NCBI RefSeq assembly: GCF_010548145.1
Contig: NZ_JAAGLN010000024.1
Coordinates: 1 to 47,504, forward strand
Reading direction: 5' to 3'
From: Streptomyces sp. SID10853
Lineage (GTDB): Bacteria; Actinomycetota; Actinomycetes; Streptomycetales; Streptomycetaceae
DNA: 47,504 nt
Made by a program: the position numbers and the translations under genes. Numbering within the stretch: the stretch's first letter is position 1; every line of letters starts with the position of its first letter. Below the pieces are notes generated by a model. The model was not told the origin of the DNA. It worked only from the letters and a program-made list of their open reading frames with translations, and ran no database searches. Shown one piece after another: positions 43,634-47,504 of the stretch.

Positions 43634-45277
43634 ATGACCACAGACGGAACCTCCCGATCCGATTTCTCCCGTGACCCCGGCCGCGTCCGCAGGGCCCGGT
43701 CCTTCTCCGGACTGCGCGCCGGGACCGCGCTGCTCGCCGCGGCCACGGCCGTACTGGCTGCCACGGTGCCCGGCGCGTCGGCGGCCGCGCCCCCGAACAG
43801 GCCCGCCGTGCAACGCCCTTGGCAGGACGGGGCCACCGCGGGGACCCAGCGGTACCTCGACCGTGTGCGGGACAACCCGGACCGGCTCCGCTCCTTTCTG
43901 CGTCCGATGCCGAAGGGCGGGGACCTGCACACCCACCTGTCAGGCGCTGTGCCGGTGGAGGCGCTGATCGGCTTCGCGGCGGACGACGGGCTGTGTATCG
44001 ACACGACCACGCTGTCGGCCTCCGCGCCGCCCTGCGGACCCGGGGCCCGGCCCGCCCAGGACGCCGTGTCCGACCACGACTTCAGACAGGACGTCATCCA
44101 CGCCTGGTCCATGGAGGACTTCAAGGAGTCGCCCGCCGAGAGCGGGCACGACCACTTCTTCGCCACCTTCGGCAAGTTCAAGGCCGTCACCGGGTCGCAC
44201 CGCGGCCGGCTCGTCGCCGAGGTGACGAAGGTGGCCGCCGCCAACCACCAGGACTATGTGGAACCGCTGTTCACCCCGCAGGGGGCCGCCCTCCAGAAGC
44301 TGGGCGCCGACCTGGAGTGGACCGGTGACTTCGGCCGGATGCGGGACGCGCTGCTCGCCGGCGGCAAGCTGCACCGCGTCCTCGACGACGCGAAGGCCGA
44401 GACCGCCCGGGAGATGGCCGAGCAGCGCGACACCCTCGGCTGCGACGCCCCCGACCCGCAGCCCGCCTGCAAGGTGCAGGTGCGCTTCGACTTCCAGGTC
44501 GGCCGGGCCGCCGACCCGCAGTTCGTCTTCACCCAGCTCCTCGCGGGTTTCGAGATGGCCGACAAGGACCCCCGCTATGTGGGGGTGAACCTGGTACAGG
44601 CCGAGGACGCGCCCGTCGCGCTGCGCGACTACCACCTGCAGATGCGCATGATCAAGTACCTGCGCTCGGTCTACCGCACAGCCCATGTCACGCTGCACGC
44701 CGGTGAACTGACCAGCAAGGTGGCCCCGCGCGAAGACCTCAGGTTCCACGTCCGGGACGCCGTCGAGACCGCGGGCGCCGAGCGCATCGGCCACGGTGTC
44801 GACATCATGGACGAGGACCGGCCGCAGCAGCTCCTGCGCACCATGGCGCGCCGCCACATCGCGGTGGAGGTGCCGCTGACCAGCAACTGCCAGATCCTCG
44901 AAGTCTGCGGCGCCGGCCACCCGATCAACCGCTACCTGGCCGCGGGTGTCCCGGTGGCGCTGTCCACCGACGACCAGGGCGTGTCGGGCACCGACATCAC
45001 CGTCGAGTACGCCCGCGCCGTCACCGAGCACCACCTGTCGTACCGTCAGCTGCGCGACAGCGCCCGTACCTCACTGGAGCACGCCTTCATCCAGGGACGC
45101 AGCCTCTGGCGCGCCGTGGGCGACCACCGCCCCACCGCCGCCTGCGCCACCAGCGACCCCCGCACGGGCAGGGTCACCGCGCGCTGCCGGGAGCTGCTGA
45201 ACGCCAGCCCCAAGGCCACGCTCCAGTGGCGCTACGAAACCGAGCGCGCCGCCTTCGAGGCCCGTCACCAGGCGTAG
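43634..45277 (+). CDS. Secreted adenosine deaminase-like (ADGF/CECR1-type) protein
   Basis: A 547-residue exported member of the adenosine/AMP deaminase family. A long signal segment (RRARSFSGLRAG, then TALLAAATAVLAATVPGASA) precedes the mature chain. Zinc ligands are in GGDLHTHLSG (His99, His101), HVTLHAGE (351-358) and the ERIGHGVDI His; Asp446/Asp447 sit in STDDQG. The substrate segment VPLTSNCQ is present. An insertion between the first and second metal blocks, with several Cys (GDGLC..., PPCG, GCDAP, PACK), makes it longer than cytosolic enzymes and suggests disulfides. ATG 43634 has no SD. It probably scavenges extracellular purines. Confidence 0.88.
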   Translation: MTTDGTSRSDFSRDPGRVRRARSFSGLRAGTALLAAATAVLAATVPGASAAAPPNRPAVQRPWQDGATAGTQRYLDRVRDNPDRLRSFLRPMPKGGDLHTHLSGAVPVEALIGFAADDGLCIDTTTLSASAPPCGPGARPAQDAVSDHDFRQDVIHAWSMEDFKESPAESGHDHFFATFGKFKAVTGSHRGRLVAEVTKVAAANHQDYVEPLFTPQGAALQKLGADLEWTGDFGRMRDALLAGGKLHRVLDDAKAETAREMAEQRDTLGCDAPDPQPACKVQVRFDFQVGRAADPQFVFTQLLAGFEMADKDPRYVGVNLVQAEDAPVALRDYHLQMRMIKYLRSVYRTAHVTLHAGELTSKVAPREDLRFHVRDAVETAGAERIGHGVDIMDEDRPQQLLRTMARRHIAVEVPLTSNCQILEVCGAGHPINRYLAAGVPVALSTDDQGVSGTDITVEYARAVTEHHLSYRQLRDSARTSLEHAFIQGRSLWRAVGDHRPTAACATSDPRTGRVTARCRELLNASPKATLQWRYETERAAFEARHQA

Positions 45278-45300
45278 TTCTCCGGACCGTCTCCCGTCCG

Positions 45301-45345
45301 GGGCAGGCCGGGCCGCACTCCCAGCGGCCCGGCCTGCCCTCCTTT
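45301..45345. terminator. Strong bidirectional terminator
   Basis: A perfect 16-bp stem: GGGCAGGCCGGGCCGC (45301-45316) and GCGGCCCGGCCTGCCC (45324-45339), with a 7-nt ACTCCCA loop. A T/C-rich run follows on the + strand. It lies between the convergent adenosine deaminase and thioredoxin-like genes and serves both. Confidence 0.88.
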
Positions 45346-45371
45346 CTCCTTCCCTGCCGCTGCGTTTCCGG

Positions 45372-45989
45372 CTACTTTCGGGCGGTCAACGGGTCGAGCA
45401 TCGTGCGCAGTTGAGCCACACTGACGCCTCCGGCGGCCCGTGCCGCGATCCGGCCGTCACGGTCGACCACCACCGTGGAGGGGATGGCCTGCGGGTTGAG
45501 ACTCCCCCGGGGAAAGCGCAGCAGGAGCTTGCCCGCCGGGTCGTGCAGGCTCGGATATGGCACGCCCCGTTCCTTCTCGAACGACAGGGCGGTGCCCGCC
45601 GTGGGGTCACCGGTGTTGATCCCGACGAACCGGACGCCGCGGGAGTGGAGTTGCCGCGACACCTCCGCCAGGTTCTTGGCCTCACCGCGGCACGGGCCGC
45701 ACCATGAGCTCCATACGTTCAGTACGACGATTTTCCCCCGGTAAGCCGTGCCTACATCGAGTGTGGCGCCGTCCAGGGTCTTTCCCGACAGCTGGGGAGC
45801 CGGGACACGGTCGGCCTTCGCCACCGTGGTGATCCCGCCGCCTGCTGCCCTCTGGCCGCCGTCGGCCGAACTGCCCCCGCCCGAACCGGAGTCGCAGGCC
45901 GTCAGGGTGCATATACAGACGGCCGCCGCCATACCGAACCGGAGGGTGCGGCGGCCGTCAGGGTTTCGGGTGAGGCACGCGGGTTTCAT
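45372..45989 (-). CDS. TlpA/ResA-like thioredoxin-fold lipoprotein
   Basis: A 205-residue lipoprotein. The signal is RRTLRFGMAAAVCICTLTAC, with the lipobox LTAC and the modified Cys directly before DSGSGGG. After a linker, the thioredoxin fold has the active CxxC in WSSWCGPCRGEAKNLAEV, VRFVGINTGD and the cis-Pro in PQAIPSTVVVDRDG. It probably reduces or isomerises exported thiols, for example in cytochrome c maturation, but no other such genes are nearby. ATG 45989 is used without an SD. The start codon is inside a 20-bp near-palindrome (45987-46006), unusual for any gene. Confidence 0.9.
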   Translation of the reverse strand: MKPACLTRNPDGRRTLRFGMAAAVCICTLTACDSGSGGGSSADGGQRAAGGGITTVAKADRVPAPQLSGKTLDGATLDVGTAYRGKIVVLNVWSSWCGPCRGEAKNLAEVSRQLHSRGVRFVGINTGDPTAGTALSFEKERGVPYPSLHDPAGKLLLRFPRGSLNPQAIPSTVVVDRDGRIAARAAGGVSVAQLRTMLDPLTARK

Positions 45990-46006
45990 GTGAAAATTTT
46001 CGCATG
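45987..46006. promoter_or_regulatory. Near-perfect 20-bp palindrome covering the TlpA start codon
   Basis: CATG-T-GAAAATTTTC-G-CATG. The inner 10 bp and outer 4-bp arms are perfectly symmetric; only the T/G pair at 45991/46002 mismatches. It is unusually AT-rich for the region. Since it overlaps the start codon of the thioredoxin-like gene, a bound regulator could block the leaderless or short-leader message. Confidence 0.55.
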
Positions 46007-46095
46007 ACCGCTGCAGGGCACCGGAAGGCCCCGGCGTCCGGCCGGCCTTGCCCCGGCGAGGCTGGCTCGGTGGCCTCGCCCCAGCCGGACACATA

Positions 46096-46129
46096 CCGCG
46101 GGCCCCCGCCTTCCGGCGGGGGCCCGCGG
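46096..46129. terminator. Terminator hairpin downstream of csbD
   Basis: CCGCGGGCCCCCGCC (46096-46110) and GGCGGGGGCCCGCGG (46115-46129) form a perfect 15-bp stem with a TTCC tetraloop. It lies 13 nt past the csbD stop codon on the minus strand and upstream of the thioredoxin-like gene. Confidence 0.85.
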
Positions 46130-46141
46130 TGCGCGAGGGCG

Positions 46142-46324
46142 TCAGTCCGTGAACGAGTCCTTCGCGCCCTGGGCGCGGTCCTTCGCGTCACCGAGGGTGT
46201 CCTTGGTTTTGCCCTTCGCCTGGTCGGCCTTGCCTTCGGCCTCCTGGCGCTTGTCGCCGCTCATCTTGCCGGCTGCTTCCTTGGCCTTGCCCTTGATCTT
46301 GTCCATGGCGCTGTCGTCGCCCAT
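46142..46324 (-). CDS. csbD: CsbD-family stress protein
   Basis: A 60-residue, highly charged protein of the CsbD type, a small stress-induced protein of unknown molecular role. It shows the DKIKGKAKEAAGKMSGDKRQ opening, then EGKADQAKGKTKDTLGDAKD, a repeated Lys/Ala/Gly helix pattern. SD GAGGAG is 6 nt upstream of ATG 46324. A strong hairpin terminator (46096-46129) follows. It is its own transcription unit. Confidence 0.93.
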   Translation of the reverse strand: MGDDSAMDKIKGKAKEAAGKMSGDKRQEAEGKADQAKGKTKDTLGDAKDRAQGAKDSFTD

Positions 46325-46452
46325 TGCTGCTCCTCGTACGGTGGGGATCGCTGACCAGCTCACGGTAGGACTGTTCCAGGCATACCGCCTGATATCGGAG
46401 CCGATCGTGCGGCTGGGCCGCCGTCACTCACCGTCACTCGCCCTCCGGTGTC

Positions 46453-47504
46453 TCAACGCGCCGCGGGGCAGTGCCGTGACCGCGCCGGCCCCTCGCCGAG
46501 CAGGAAGTCCGCCACCGCGTCGGCCGCGCACCCCTTCGACATGGCCACCCCGTGGCCGGTCGCCTCGACGGTGACCATCGCCGCCCGGTCCCCGAAGGCG
46601 CGCAGGGTCCGGCGGGCCTCGCTCAGCGGAGTCGAGGGGTCCGCGGTGTTCTGCGCCATGAGGATGTTGTGCGGTCCGCGCGGCACCGGTTTCGGCGGGT
46701 GCTCGGAGCCGGTCACGGGCCAGAAGGCGCAGGGCCAGATGTTCGCCGGAGAGCCCGCTGTCAGCGGGAACCGGGACGCGCTGCGGGCGACCGCCCGCCG
46801 GTAGCCCGCGACCTCCTTCGGCCAGCGGGTGTCGTTGCAGACGATGGCGTCCTGCGCGCTGAAGAAGTTGTCCGGGAACACGCTGCCGAACTGGAGCTTC
46901 GACGTGACGTCGGCCGGGACGGAGCCGGCGTGGGCCGCGCCGAGCAGCTCCGCAAGCCCGGGGAAGTCGTCCCGCTGTTCGAGCAGTGCTTCCTCGGCCT
47001 CCAGCAGCTGGTTCCCGGTGAGGCTCTTCCCGGTCATCAGCGGCAGCGGTGTCGCGTTGAGCTCCCGCACGGTGGACAGGACCGTCCGCCGTACGTCCGG
47101 CGGCGACCCGCCCAGGTGGTAGGTACTGTCCCGGTCCGCGGCCCACCGCGCGAAGCCGCCGAAGGCGTCCTCGGCGCCGCGGCCCTTGTTCTGGATGGCC
47201 GCCTTGACCCCGCCCGGCGGGACGGTGCTGTCCAGGAGCACCCGGCCCGATGTCGCGGGAAACAGCGAGGCGTAGACCTGCCCGACGTACGTGCCGTACG
47301 AGGTGCCCGTGTAGGAGAGTGTCCGCAGCCCCAGGGCGATCCGGATCCGGTTGATGTCCCGGGCGATGCTGACCGTGTTGAAGAAGGGCAGTGTCCGGCC
47401 CGCGTGCCGGGCACAGGCGCCGGCGACGCGCTTGGCCCACGCGGCGTTGGCGTCGATGGTGCCGTCGGCCGCCGGATAGGGGATGCCGGCCGCCGCGGTG
47501 CGGG
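46453..47504 (-). CDS. Secreted S33-family tripeptidyl aminopeptidase-like hydrolase (partial)
   Basis: The gene enters from the right edge; its N-terminus lies beyond the window. At least 350 residues are visible. The nucleophile elbow is in LSYTGTSYGTYVGQVYASLF, as in Streptomyces tripeptidyl/prolyl aminopeptidases, followed by SGRVLLDSTVPPGG. The C-terminal TAP-like domain has NILMAQNTADPSTPLSEARR (Asp) and VTVEATGHGVAMSKGC (His), so the catalytic triad is complete. Conserved Cys residues (CNDTRWP, WPCAFWP, KGCAAD) support export and disulfides. It probably trims peptides outside the cell. Confidence 0.88.
   Translation of the reverse strand, partial: RTAAAGIPYPAADGTIDANAAWAKRVAGACARHAGRTLPFFNTVSIARDINRIRIALGLRTLSYTGTSYGTYVGQVYASLFPATSGRVLLDSTVPPGGVKAAIQNKGRGAEDAFGGFARWAADRDSTYHLGGSPPDVRRTVLSTVRELNATPLPLMTGKSLTGNQLLEAEEALLEQRDDFPGLAELLGAAHAGSVPADVTSKLQFGSVFPDNFFSAQDAIVCNDTRWPKEVAGYRRAVARSASRFPLTAGSPANIWPCAFWPVTGSEHPPKPVPRGPHNILMAQNTADPSTPLSEARRTLRAFGDRAAMVTVEATGHGVAMSKGCAADAVADFLLGEGPARSRHCPAAR

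Noticed and set aside
45987..46006. Palindrome considered as a Zur or Fur-type box
   Set aside because: TGAAAATTTTC resembles half of the TGAAAATGATTTTCA pattern, but the centre and spacing differ and there is no metal-related gene next to it.
46004..46354. Plus-strand frame starting at the second ATG of the 20-bp palindrome
   Set aside because: It runs antisense through the csbD gene and its terminator hairpin; the hydrophobic look is the complement of the Lys-rich csbD codons.

Overview
The window is chromosomal DNA of a high-GC actinomycete, almost certainly a Streptomyces. Coding sequence has strong third-position GC bias, GTG starts are frequent, genes are coupled by 4-nt ATGA/GTGA overlaps, and there is a complete conservon (cvnABCD plus two P450s), a lineage-typical regulatory module. 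All assignments come from reading the sequence and protein motifs; no database search was run.

Layout. (1) 1-14.7 kb is housekeeping-like: the 3' end of an acidic protein, a GPP34-family protein coupled to fumarylacetoacetase, a CocE-type hydrolase behind a POT peptide transporter, a polyprenyl diphosphate synthase, a LolA/RseB-like exported protein, an ABC ATPase/permease pair, a TetR regulator, a RarD-type permease, and a divergent NmrA-like SDR/HxlR pair with a clear multi-site operator. (2) 14.8-22.9 kb is central metabolism: 2-oxoacid:ferredoxin oxidoreductase (korAB), an orphan NarL-type response regulator, a 5'-truncated universal stress protein, phosphoketolase and a DUF2867-like protein. 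(3) 23.0-36.2 kb is a compact nonribosomal peptide locus. It holds one 3480-residue three-module synthetase (C-A-T x3-TE), an MbtH protein and a DrrAB-type exporter. A divergent small secreted protein carries a duplicated Cys-containing motif. (4) 36.2-43.5 kb is regulatory: an anti-sigma-like ATPase divergent from an XRE/DUF5753 regulator, then the conservon. Its first P450 has lost the ExxR motif (CYP157-like); the second is canonical (CYP154-like). (5) 43.6-47.5 kb is a secreted adenosine deaminase-like protein, a thioredoxin-fold lipoprotein, a CsbD protein and a 3' fragment of a secreted S33 peptidase that runs off the end.

How the parts may work together. The synthetase's first condensation domain and its thioesterase resemble those of DhbF/EntF (catecholate siderophore synthetases). 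No dihydroxybenzoate genes are present here, so an acyl or aryl starter would have to come from elsewhere. The three adenylation domains share a near-identical predicted pocket with acidic residues at two positions that are acidic in ornithine/diaminobutyrate-activating domains. A basic tripeptide, N-capped or not, exported by the ABC pair, is the working hypothesis. The neighbouring regulators and P450 pair could control or tailor it, but that link rests on proximity alone.

The window is also rich in short tandem repeats, both between genes and inside disordered protein segments (ABC permease N-terminus, KorA N-terminus). Several perfect or near-perfect palindromes sit at divergent promoters.
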